Shown here in pieces: positions 1-10,829 of a DNA stretch of 34,301 nt. Each line of letters opens with the position of its first letter. Within the stretch, counting starts at the first letter, position 1. The notes beneath the pieces were generated by a model, which did not search any database, was not told the origin of the DNA, and saw only the letters and a list, made by a program, of their open reading frames with translations. Both the position numbers and the translations under genes were made by a program. Origin of the DNA: Saccoglossus kowalevskii (taxonomy: Eukaryota > Hemichordata > Enteropneusta > Harrimaniidae); NCBI RefSeq assembly GCF_000003605.2, contig NW_003120935.1, positions 22,979 to 57,279 on the forward strand, written 5' to 3'.

Positions 1-873
1 ACTGCCCGAATAAGGCCATTCAAGACCATTATTACACACTATTTAGAATTCATTTATATATTTTATAATAATTCATAATAATTCAATTCATAATAATAAT
101 TGTTGCCCGTATTCCGCCGGTATTTCAGCGTAGACGCTGCGTAGAAACACACAAACACTTTTGGTTCGACTTAGTACGCACTGTATGCCTCCCATGGGAG
201 TGCCAAATTTGATGTAGTAGTTTATAGTTAAAGGATTTAAAACATATATTTGACAGGTTCCCATTCCGGATCCGTTATTCTCTGCCAGCCAAAGGTAGGA
301 AACGTGATTCGCTTTCGGTATGTGTATGCAAGGCCGTCGTGACGTCACGGTCACTTTAGGAATCAGTGTGAGTGATAGCAAAATTTTATATAACCCAATT
401 TGACCACGTATTGACCAGTCATGGCACACAATCTGGATGGGGTGTGTTATTTTTCACGATACAGTAATTTATAATCTATAATAGTCGCACAATATCGAAC
501 TAAAACAACCACTAACGATTGAGTTACTTGCAACGCTGTTTGGAAAAAAACAAAACAACAACTCCGAGATCGATAGTAATCTTTCGCATTTTGTTTCACG
601 TATTAATTATGATCGCATCTTATTATTAGTATTCAAATATATGTAAACATCTGTGAAACCTGGGAACAAATATAATTTGATGTACTACGTCTAACGTTCT
701 CAGAGTCATACCAGGTCACAGTGGGTATTGGGGCATAGCTTGAATTTCAGTACCATGACAACCGATAACTCAATTAAAATTAAAAAAAACTAATATACTA
801 ATTGAATTATCTTGTGAAAAGTCAAATTTAGAAGCAATACAAGTGTATGTACAGCAAAGAGGAATGCCAATCA
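1..873. other. No recognised gene
   Basis: A 113-codon open frame on minus (88-429) matches no family. It contains TATATAAAA (minus, about 383-391) and a TGACGTCA CRE near 339, so it could instead be a promoter region. Nothing confirms either. Confidence 0.4.
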
Positions 874-1074
874 GTTAGATGTTTAGTTTGTTCGACCAAT
901 CAGTTGGATGTTTAGTTTGTTCGACCAATCAGTTGGATGTTTAGTTTGTTCGACCAATCAGTTGGATGTTTAGTTTGTTCGACCAATCAGTTGGATGTTT
1001 AGTTTGTTCAACCAATCAGTTGGATGTTTAGTTTGTTCGACCAATCAGTTGGATGTTTAGTTTGTTCGACCAAG
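874..1074 (+). repeat. Seven-copy 29-bp minisatellite with CCAAT
   Basis: Units start at 874, 903, 932, 961, 990, 1019 and 1048. Each reads GTTGGATGTTTAG, then TTTGTTCGACCAATCA. Variants are few: the first unit has GTTAGATG, the fifth TTCAACC, and the last is cut after ACCAA. Each of the first six carries ACCAATCA, an NF-Y (CCAAT) core. Very low divergence means recent expansion. Confidence 0.97.
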
Positions 1075-3757
1075 CGAACAACTTGAAGGAAGTCGGGAAT
1101 ATTTCAGTCGGTGTAGTAGTATTTGATGTGAGGAAAGAAAAAAAAAGTCACCGAGTCTTCAACTCACAACGAGGCTTGACTTTCATTTTGCCCTCCCATT
1201 TTTGGCACATTTTTGTGTAGTTTTTCTATAATATCGAATTTTTTTTTTGAATAAAATTATTTTGTAAACGGTGACACACGCTGACGTCGATTGTTTGTTG
1301 CCCTTTGACCTAAATGAACGCCGTTATCGCGTACATTTTTTTCAATTACCATGGTTACATACGTAGGTCGAGCCGCGGAAAGGAATAGAACACCTAGACG
1401 GGTTATGTTTGTAACATTTTTAAAATTCAAGCCGCACTGCTTTGCGTTAAACTTATATCAATGACAGAGAAATAATTAAAATACAGTATACAATAAATGT
1501 AAATTATAACATCGTACGTATTACCACGTGAATGTTCCGTAGTTTATTTCTATCATAGACTCCATGATAAATTGGGGGGAAAATGTGATTGCGCATGCGC
1601 GTTGAATGCTTGCCTGACGCCTGAACATACTCAGTTTTTTCCCCTTATGTCCCTGTTAACCATACTAGGCTGAGAGCACATGACCATATTATTTTATAGC
1701 GATTTGCAAGACCGTAAATGTGTTCTGATAATAAAGTCAGTGGTTCATATTATGTTGACAACGAACTTTTTTATCAGCTTATTATACAAGGGAAATAAAA
1801 TTGACATCCTGGGAACACCATGTTATATTTAAAGATCGCAATAAAACAGTATTTGTGTAAGCAACCTTAGTAATCCTAAAGAAAACGCATTCACCCACGC
1901 AAAGCTTTTTGAAACGCACGATAAATCACATTTTCAATTTCAACCATCGGGAGGACGGCAACTGCAATTTTATTTTTTCGCTATATTTCCACCGTCAAAC
2001 GGCGATATCCAAGAACATGTGCAATTTATCGCACCAAAATACAGATCAATATTTTTCAAGTTGTTTTGACGCCAATAGTCCTTGAGATTCCCCTGTGAAA
2101 TCGAGTCCGTGTTCCAAGGTGCTGAATAGGTTGATCGCCCATTTAAATTACATTGCATTATTTGCGCGAGGTGAATTGACAGTTCTCTCTTGCTCCCTTC
2201 GATTCTAACGTAATTACTCGTCAATCTCCACGCCAACGAAATAAAAAAGAAACACATGGGAAATCTAAGAGAAATTGACGATCTTTTCGAATTCAATTTT
2301 AACTTCTTCGAGGCTGAGCCGAGTAAGCCGGTGCATTAAACACACTATTGTAAATTCTCAAAGTTTATTGACGCTTCACGTCGTGTTTCATACGAGTTCC
2401 ATGCAACATAAACAAGACGTGTAAATGCATTGTTTGTTTGATTACATTCGAGCGCTACGTGGCGACCATGGTTTAGTTTATTGAAACACTTAAAATTCTT
2501 CAGAAGGAACTGCTAAAACACATATTTAAAACATACAAATTTTACAAAAAATACTATCTAAAGCACGACAATGAATTAAAAACAAAACAAAAAAACAAAC
2601 TACAATTAAAAAACTGGTAATACATGTAATAATAATAGATAAAAAAACAATATACAGTAAATCAATGATGAAACATGGAAAAAGACTAAATGAAAGAAAA
2701 AAAAAACATTTTAAGGGAGAAAAGTGTATATGTTAATTTGCCAGATTATGTTGATACTTGGTACTCGGGTCGGGTTTTTGTTCATGAAAAATCAACAACT
2801 AATACACCGAGAAATCTTGAATCTTATTGGAAAACAAAACAAATCACGATATATTTAAAAAACAACACGAATACAAATTTGACAGTTGAAAAAAAAGAAA
2901 CATCATCATTACCACCGGTTCGACCACACACAAATCTACAAAGGGGGTCACGTATGTACATTTCTCGGCACTTTGAAGTCCTGCTAGTTTTATACTCGAG
3001 TTTACACTCGTGTTTACTCTTTGCTCAATTTATGTCAATTACCTCCCGAACCCACTGAACGCCACATGTTCTGCGCATGATCGTACAATGTCCCGATTTG
3101 TCAGAAGACGATATCTTAATACATGTAAATCAAAGGGGTTCGTTGACAATTAGATGAATTCTGGGGAGGGGGGGGTGATTTCAAATAAACAGCAACAAAA
3201 ATAAACTTCTACATGAAGAATCGCACAAACAAATCCCACATACAATGACTTGCTGAAACCTAAGTGAAACTTGAAAGAAAAGACGTTCACAGTTATTTTG
3301 TCACCCCCATAACTTCTAATGGGTAAACCCTAAAATGCATTTTCACAGCTGCAAAACTAAATTTCAACCAGTGAGTTGACGGAATTAATACTTAACTAAG
3401 GAGTGACTATTATGGTCAATTTGTCGCTAATCACTTCGATAGGCCGTTGATTACGCGTTGTCTTGACAACGTCACGAGAATAACTCTCGCTTTTCTCCTT
3501 TGCCAACACGTCTGGTAATTCAGGGATCGGACGTCAATTATAATTTGCAAATGTTGGAAAATGAAGTACAATTAATTACTTCTCAGCAAGGTCCCTGAAG
3601 GTCACACATCCGGGTACAAAATGTCCGTATTAGACGTCTTAGTTTGATTCACAATTTTGTTTTCATGAATGCAACGTACACTTGGTGTACGCCACTAGTG
3701 TCATGGCAACGCAGGCTATACTATTTTAAATAATGGGTGTTAATAAGAACGACTCAT
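1075..3757. other. No recognised gene
   Basis: A 108-codon minus-strand frame (1970-2296) with a hydrophobic start and a 122-codon plus-strand frame (2690-3058) are the longest. Neither resembles a known family or shows clear splice context. 2570-2660 is A-rich. Confidence 0.45.
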
Positions 3758-3782
3758 CATTCATTCATTCATTCATTCATTC
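3758..3782. repeat. (CATT)n microsatellite
   Basis: About six CATT units. Confidence 0.9.
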
Positions 3783-4915
3783 ACAGATTCACTGCCTAAC
3801 TTTATTACACTACTATGCCATCAGAGGGCGCAGTATGGTAAATAAAATAAAATACAAATCATAAAAAATACAGTAGCTAGCTAAACTATAAGATAAAATT
3901 AAAATTAAAAGACGTTAAAAAATAATAAAACCCGATGCAAAATCGGACTAATAACATTGAATAGTGGTCGACCGTTTCTGTTTGAACGGATGTGTGATAT
4001 ATAATTAGTCGTTAAAAATACGATTGTTTTTGCACGAATGTGATAATTTGGCGATAACTTGCTAATTAGAGTAATTTATTTTGTACATAGAAATTTAATA
4101 ATTGTTTACTTATTGTATGGAACATGAGTACAATTTCTGTAAGCTTCGTCATAGTAAATTGGAAAGTCACGTGATGAAGTTCGTTACAATACCTTCTCCC
4201 TCGACGGGGTGTTTTTTTATTTACATTATGTTCACTTTTATAATTAGATATACTAGTACTCCAAATCAAACAGCTGTCATTGGCTTTAATTATCACCAGA
4301 CAAATAAAACGTATTATGTTCGGTTTATGTCACTGTGTTCGCACAAAGTCTCGCATGTGTGAAGTCAGTCACACTGTACAAGGTACGAGGTTACGAACTC
4401 GTCGTTTCAGTTTGACAACGCCCTTTCACATACACTACAATTGCATGATCACAGACAGCTGTGATACCCCAGGGACATCTTGCCAAGCCATCCTCATTCT
4501 GGATCTAAGCAAACCTTTCTTTACGTTTATTCTACGAGGTGAATGGAAGGTGAATCATGCGAGGCGGAAATGGAAAGTAGATCGATAAAGTGCACATACA
4601 GGGTGATCTTATGTTTAAGTTGAAACAGAGGTCTATGATTGAAGCTATCCTCGGGGGCGGAGCTACGTCACAGACGTTCCAGGTTGGTACGACGCGCACC
4701 ACTGTACATGCATTTCTATGGGCTCTGTGCGCGCTGCTGTGGAACGCTGGTCGAGCCGGTGAAAATTCGGGAAAACAACACAAACTCAACTTTGAAGTAA
4801 TCCCAAACAACTAAATTTATATATATTACACACGTAGGGCTAATCTTGTTACACTGTTCAGAGGAGTCTCAACAATCATCCCAAAGTACCGTTTTCTGCG
4901 AGTTTTGGGCCTTTG
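3783..4915. other. No recognised gene; GC content rises to the right
   Basis: Contains an AGAGGGCGC motif (3817-3835) and TCACGTGA (4167-4174). Several overlapping frames of 70-100 codons on both strands (4066-4814) match no family. Confidence 0.45.
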
Positions 4916-4948
4916 TTTTCACCGCCGCGGGTTGCCAGGCGGTGAAAA
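4916..4948. other. 11-bp inverted repeat in a GC-rich patch
   Basis: TTTTCACCGCC (4916-4926) and GGCGGTGAAAA (4938-4948) are perfect complements around an 11-base spacer. It lies in the only clearly CpG-rich patch of the left half (about 4640-4990), which also contains a CRE half-site (TACGTCAC near 4663). Possibly a protein-binding dyad or part of an old promoter. Confidence 0.5.
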
Positions 4949-5597
4949 TGCCCGGATGTCCGCCCCCGAGGATACATACGAGTTGCGAAGACCCTAGTTA
5001 TTATGAAAACTCACAGTAAGGTGACACCCATTTTCGCTCAAACTATTGAGATTTTACGTCCATAGCAAATCATAGATGTAACCAGATATCTCGGGTGTCT
5101 AGTGAGGTCGAATTCACGCGACCATATTCAGCTTATTTGTAAAAAAATTATTTCAATCTGAAATAACAACCTTCACGAGAAAGATGTTATGTGACAATCA
5201 AATTGTAGTTCGAATGTTACCATAATTTAATCTTCGTAACTGGATCACCTAATGTTTCTTATTGTGTCCCACGTTTTCCATTTTTACGCCGTTTTTGCAA
5301 TTCAGTCTGTCCAGGCATTATGATTACGAATCCACGAATCTCATATTAAAAAATGCAATACACCAGCAACAGATGTTCTAAATTTAAAACAAACTATGCC
5401 ATCCCTATTGCTGACAAGTAATTGTGAAATGATTGAAGAGGGAATTAAATATCACACATAAGTATATGTTTTCAGATTATATATCTATTCTCAGATGCCA
5501 GTGAAATTCTCTCCGCTGCCAACAGCGACTATCTGTACCAGTAGCAAGACATAACTTCTTGCCATAAACCTCTCTCGCATCTCCACTTCACTTAAAC
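4949..5597. other. No recognised gene
   Basis: No coding or repeat structure seen. Confidence 0.5.
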
Positions 5598-5755
5598 AAA
5601 ATGTGTAAGTTTCAAAAATGTAAAACGTTCTTTTCAAAAAATGCCAAACGTGCAAGGCATTTCCAATCCAAATTCAGGTATTAAACATTCCCAACGTGCA
5701 TTATAAAAATGTAAAAAGTGCATTTCAAAAATGTCAAATGTGTAAAAAATTTTTT
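5598..5755. repeat. Degenerate ~25-bp tandem repeat (TTTCAAAAATGT...AACGTGCA)
   Basis: Words TTTCAAAAATGTAAAACGT, TTTTCAAAAAATGCCAAACGTGCA and ATTTCAAAAATGTCAAATGTG recur several times in 150 bases with variable spacing. Confidence 0.5.
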
Positions 5756-5759
5756 AGAT

Positions 5760-7054
5760 AAATTGTTACCATAATTTCAGTTTTCAAACGCGCACTGCAC
5801 CATACTGTTACACGTGGTAGATATGTACGCAAAAATATCAAACTTTTCAATACTCGAACTTTTCGAATCTTGAAAAACAAATTCCAACGTAGAATATATC
5901 TTGAGAAATGAACCAAATAATTTTGTTGTTGAAAAAAAGATATTTTTCTGAACATATTGTTTGTGGTTTGTAATATATCACTGGAATAAACTTGACCTGA
6001 ATGGGCAATCATATTGCGACGCTGGTAATAAATAAATGATTCAACATATTATAGTCATTGAGTAGACTTACATCGACTTCTTTCTGCTTTAATCACGTAT
6101 TCGGTAAGATTTAATGTCTAATGGGACCACACCTTGATATCTGCAAAGATTTTCATTTTACATGTTTATGGGTATATGACTGAGTGCATTACTGTTCTGT
6201 GGTTATACCTAAGTGAGTTGTCAGTCTTCTGTGACCTTATATATACCTGAAACATCTGTGTTTCGTCTGGTTATAGGTGGGGTAACTCTCAATAGGTAGT
6301 TACTAGAAAGCGTGTGGGTAATACACGCTCGATAGATCTAAGAAATACAACGGGTGTACAAATAATTGACAGTATGGGTCATACATTGGAGTCGCAAGGG
6401 TCGTAACAACCTCTCTACTTCAAATCGGCGTGGCATAGAGTTCACATGCTCCGTTTTTGTTTCTGCTAGTATGGCATTTGGTCAGCTCTACCCCCAGAAG
6501 CACTATCATTATATACTATATTATGTATTATATTTGACACATAACCAAATGAACTTTATACATCTGAATAGAATTTGTTAAATTTGAGAACAAATCCCGA
6601 AAAAACTAATACATCCAATTCAACAAAAAAGTGACCGATCACATTTTAAACAAATATAATTCTATATTTCAAACATAACTTTTCCTACCATTTATATATT
6701 TTTCGTAGTGCCACCTAACCAACCCATCTAGGAGTCAATTTCTCAAGTTATGCGTAATTAAAGTTGAACAGGAATTTGCAAGTAAGTATCACGTTGGCGT
6801 GACGAATTTGTAATTTGTTGTCTGTCTACTTCGTGGTTGTCCGTCTCGGAGAATATATCTACAGAAACGTGGTCAATGAAAACTTCAGAACACGCTTGCA
6901 GTTTTCACGATTAGCGTTTGATTGGATGACTGTGCGGAAATAGCGACATATTGTGAGTATGTATAATTATCAGAAAAATGGAGAATACTAACTAGCGAGG
7001 TAAGCCTGGGTTCGCATGTGTTGTGATATAGCAGATATAGCATAATGTAACCAA
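5760..7054. other. No gene or repeat identified
   Basis: AT-rich, with short frames only. Confidence 0.5.
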
Positions 7055-7274
7055 TGACGTCATAGTGCGACAACTTACAAGTCGCGCCCTCTAAGGGCGA
7101 AGAGCTTCACTGACGTCAACATGACGTAAATGGGTGTAAACATGGACCTACTTGTGTAAGCAATGTCACTGAAATTGACATCACTAAAATGCAGGGTTAT
7201 TCTTTGACTACGAATGATAAATATAGACGTCACGCAATGCTGTGAACGGCGTCCCAGAGAAGACTATACGTCAC
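7055..7274. promoter_or_regulatory. Cluster of CRE (CREB/ATF) sites
   Basis: Full TGACGTCA palindromes at 7055-7062 and 7111-7118 are joined by TGACGTAA (7122-7129), GACGTCAC (7226-7233) and TACGTCAC (7267-7274). AGAGGGC motifs lie inside (minus, 7081-7100) and just right (plus, 7286-7302). The density suggests an enhancer or promoter. No gene start is recognised nearby. Confidence 0.4.
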
Positions 7275-7302
7275 AAAGTCCCTTCGTCACAAGAGGGCAC
7301 TG

Positions 7303-8586
7303 CTTATATTGTTTAGCGTGAATTATAGAAACGGTGATTTTTTTTGTTAATTGTCCCTGAATTACTCCTTAGATGTGTAGTCATATTCACAATCATTTCT
7401 GACAATGACAGTCTGGCTGCCCTTTTTACCATTCAACTGGAGACGATTGTATTACTCTAATCTCATCAATGACGTTGAGCGGCGGAACCTTTATCACGTT
7501 AGAAGTGTCGTGTGTGCGATTGACATCCAATATTATCATCTTAAGCCAAAGGATCCGCTGCCTGGGCGTTCATTCATCACGTGATTTACAATGTATTATG
7601 TATTAATGTAAAACATAACTCCGTTTTCTTCCACGTGATTTCAGATGAGATACAATACTGTATTATTAAATCAAAGAAACACGCAGTGATAATACTCATA
7701 TGTAACGAAGAACATAGTCATGAATTTTTATATGTTTCCGGCATCTATTAATGAAATATGCTCATATCGGATGAGCTGGTTTATTAAAAATGCAGTAGAC
7801 GCGTATTGATTTGTAATGCATTCAATTATTCAATATCATAAGACATTTTGTTATCTTCTTCGTCCCCATATGTGACTCACAAGAGAGAATTTTTAAGACA
7901 TTCTATACATTGAGGTCGTACAGTGAGATTTCCTACGTAATTTATGGGGCAGAATTAGAAAATGTGTTGTTGTACGCACCGAATATTTATAAGTTTCGTA
8001 TAGCGGGGCGCTAGCCCGAGGTTGTACCGTCTTTACGCACGTCGGCTATCTGAAAGAGGCATTGTGCATGGACATTTGGTTTTTATACGTCACCGTCGTA
8101 CGTGGGCGGTTAAAATAGCGATAAATGCTCGCGGCTGAGCGATTTAAAATAAATGACATCTGTTCCTCATGCATGTTAGTTGTGTTAGAACACACGACAT
8201 TATCATCTGTATCTGAGTCAGTATATAGACCATTTTGTATAATTATTCAATCTACGTTTGCAATTGTATGCTGAACACTGCATGTAGCCATCTTGCCTTA
8301 AGTGACTGTGAGTACTGAAGATAGAACCGTAAATAATAAAAGTAATAGTAATTGCACATGCCCACCGCCGACCGTTTCCATGGTATCTAGCGGTAATATA
8401 AGTATCACGTAAAATGGCGTATAATAGTAATGACGGGGCAGTCAGGTCAAACTGTTCAGAGTGCGTGTACGATTATACTGCGTAAGACTAGGAGCACAGA
8501 ATACTGACTCCGTCAACTCTAAACCACGGCACCACCGTTGTTTAAATATAGTTACGTAACTAACACTGCGGCGTTACCGGATTATT
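7303..8586. other. No recognised gene
   Basis: Contains TCACGTGA at 7577-7584 and CCACGTGA at 7631-7638. No coding recognised. Confidence 0.5.
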
Positions 8587-8629
8587 CTTCATTCAATCAT
8601 GGAGGAAATACCTCCATGATTCAATGAAG
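8587..8629. other. 19-bp inverted repeat with 5-base loop
   Basis: The arms at 8587-8605 and 8611-8629 are complementary at 18 of 19 positions around AAATA. The hairpin is flanked by near-direct repeats, GTTACCGGATTAT at about 8574 and GTTACTGGATTAT at about 8634. It could be a miniature inverted-repeat insertion or a regulatory hairpin. Confidence 0.7.
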
Positions 8630-8639
8630 GCAGGGTTAC

Positions 8640-9309
8640 TGGATTATCCATGACACGATTAACAGTTTCATAACAAAGGTGAACTAGAATGGTAGCGTAA
8701 ACAAATTGCAGATAGTCGTGATGAATGAAATTTATATGACAAACAATTTCATCAACAATTAGCTGTTTTCAAACAAACAAAAGACGGAAAGAAACATTTT
8801 GTTTTGTATATGTTTCCTCAGGGTGTTCCCGATAGTTATATATTATCTCATATGAAACCCCCATATGAAGACCATGTACAAGATGAAAATACGATTTCCT
8901 GCGAAAATACTAATTTCCTTAGTGTACGTATAACAATACAGCGTCATGCCTCTTATTACTGCAGTGGCGGAATTACATACAGCGTTTGTCGTCACTATGA
9001 ATGTCCGTATCTCACCTCATTGCCCCACACCTCATCACAGTGTAACCACGAAGCGTAACTCACATCGCCACATCGTAACTCATCTTATTTCAGAATGCAT
9101 GGACGCGTATTTTAAACGAATGTAGACCCGCGACATACACATTGTAGTGTAGTGTTAATCCGTAATTTCAATAAATGTCCCACCATTTGAAAAAAATATA
9201 ATCTTACATTATTATTTAATGCTGATACGGACAAATTAATTTTCATTATTATCAAAGAGCTGCATATAAAGCTATTTAAACATAATTAATAATCTGGACG
9301 CACATTGTC
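8640..9309. other. No recognised gene
   Basis: An 84-codon plus-strand frame (8804-9058) matches nothing known. Decayed upstream LINE sequence may lie here but cannot be recognised. Confidence 0.45.
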
Positions 9310-9507
9310 CTGCCTTAATGCTTTTATTCACTACCATATTCTCCAGTTGTTGCCTTTCCAGTAACATGGCGTAACTCCACCGTCTCGCCACTACATAAAA
9401 ATGGTGATCGTTCCGTTGTGAATGAATATAGGGGTATCTCCCTGCTATTTACTATAATAATTGCATTGACAATGATTTGTAAAAGAAGACGTAGCCGGGG
9501 GTTCTGA
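9310..9507 (+). mobile_element. LINE remnant, N-terminal part of the reverse-transcriptase domain
   Basis: TTIFSSCC (9315-9353 frame), then after a one-base shift PVTWRNSTVSPLHKNGD and NEYRGISLL (from 9358), match the start of the non-LTR reverse-transcriptase domain, whose usual forms are W-x-x-S-x-V-x-P-x-H-K-x-G-D and N-x-Y-R-G/P-I-S-L-L. The frame ends at TGA 9505-9507. It has the same orientation as the fragment at 9890-10820, so both are probably one internally deleted copy. No endonuclease domain is recognised upstream. Confidence 0.8.
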
Positions 9508-9889
9508 TATGCCAATACACACTCAACGAATAAAGTTTTTATTTATAGTAAGTAGTAAATAATATTTTTATTGCAATCGAATCCACTTTGGGATATTAAT
9601 GTGAAGGAATAAAAAAAGTTTAAATAAATAGAAATAAAAAAAACACACAAAAAAAAAACACAAACATTGAAATGATATTTATAAAAATATACATAAAACG
9701 TTTATCTAATGCATGTAATAATGTGCGTGGAATTATTATTTTGTGGTTTGAACTGCGGCAGCTGTTAGAGTGTTTTTAATGCATCCTTTCTTTTTGTGAA
9801 GCAATTATGAACATATTTTGATAACTCAATTAGTGTTCCCCTGTTCTTATTTCCTAGAATGAATGTTATTTTACTTCTTCTGTTTTGTT
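9508..9889. other. A-rich spacer between two LINE fragments
   Basis: The reverse-transcriptase core expected here (about 1 kb between the two fragments) is missing or unrecognisable. The spacer is only about 0.4 kb and includes an A-rich tract at 9601-9668. Confidence 0.5.
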
Positions 9890-10820
9890 ATTTACACGAA
9901 TTTAAAGCTTATTTATGAATATGTTTCTTTTATGTTTGTAAAGATCTCATTTCATGCCTCAAAAAATATGCCTCAAATTGAACAAGTTCAGAATCAATTT
10001 TGTGAAATCCTACTCGGTGAAAGTAATAGCTCAAGCGATTTATCAGCTGTTGGCGAATGTGGTCGATTTCCTCTCTATGTTATTTACTATAAAAGATGCA
10101 TTAGCTACTGGCTGAGATTATTACAAATGGATGCTAATAGACATCCTCATGAATGTTATTTAATGTTAAAAAGATTCTCCGATCAAAATGTACGTGGGCG
10201 TACAATGTAAACAATTTGCTTTTTCGCTTTGGATTCGGCCATGTATGGCTGAACTAACGCGTATAGTCAAATATAGTCGTATAGTTTATTTCACAGTTCG
10301 CACAGGCAATTAAAGTTTGTGCAAAAGTCTGAAACGACGACAACGCATCTTAAGTCGTCACTTGATGAAGAAAAATATTTATCTTCCATTCATATTTTCA
10401 AATTTAGAGTTGTGTTGTCAAGGTTACGTTGTTCTTCCCACAATTACTACATTAAAAAGCGGAGACATAAAATGCCCCACAGATTTTGTGAATACTATGT
10501 TGAACCAAAGACAATTTTTTCTAGTGTCTTTGGTTGAACGCAATCAATTTCATATCGAGGATGAATATATTGTTGTGGCCATTTGCCCTCGCCATCACCG
10601 TATTAGAAAATAATTTCGGCATGTGTGGTTTTGCACTAACCCCACTTACAACAAATTTATGTCACTTTAAACAAGTTAGCTATTTTTTTAAATTTTACAA
10701 TGAAAAGCAGAGTATGAATGTGTTTCATTGTTACCATTGTATAAACTAAATACATGTATAATTAAATAATATTGTATTTGCTCTTCGGGCAAATGGGCAT
10801 TTCCTTTTTGTAATAAACTG
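9890..10820 (+). mobile_element. LINE (non-LTR retrotransposon) remnant, 3' end of reverse-transcriptase ORF and 3' UTR
   Basis: The translation matches the C-terminal part of LINE polyproteins, over several frames. It reads IEQVQNQFCEILLG and GECGRFPLYVIYY...YWLRLL (9863-10210 frame), then after a frameshift LLFRFGFGHVWLN (about 10210-10254), then EEKYLS...LSRLRCSSH and HRFCEYY (10319-10537 frame), and after another shift FHIEDEYIVVAICPRHHRIRK (10317-10613 frame). The last part is the Cys/His-rich tail typical of CR1/L2/jockey-like elements of aquatic invertebrates. Stops and frameshifts show it is dead. A TGCTCTTCGGGCAAATGGGC segment and TTGTAATAAACTG look like its 3' UTR end. Confidence 0.85.
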
Positions 10821-10829
10821 TAACAATAA

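Noticed and set aside
88-429. 113-codon minus-strand frame
   Set aside because: No family resemblance, and a TATA-like and a CRE motif lie in it. I could not find a convincing splice context.
1970-2296. 108-codon minus-strand frame with signal-like hydrophobic stretch
   Set aside because: The stop overlaps an AATAAA, which made it look like a short gene, but no homolog or splice evidence is visible.
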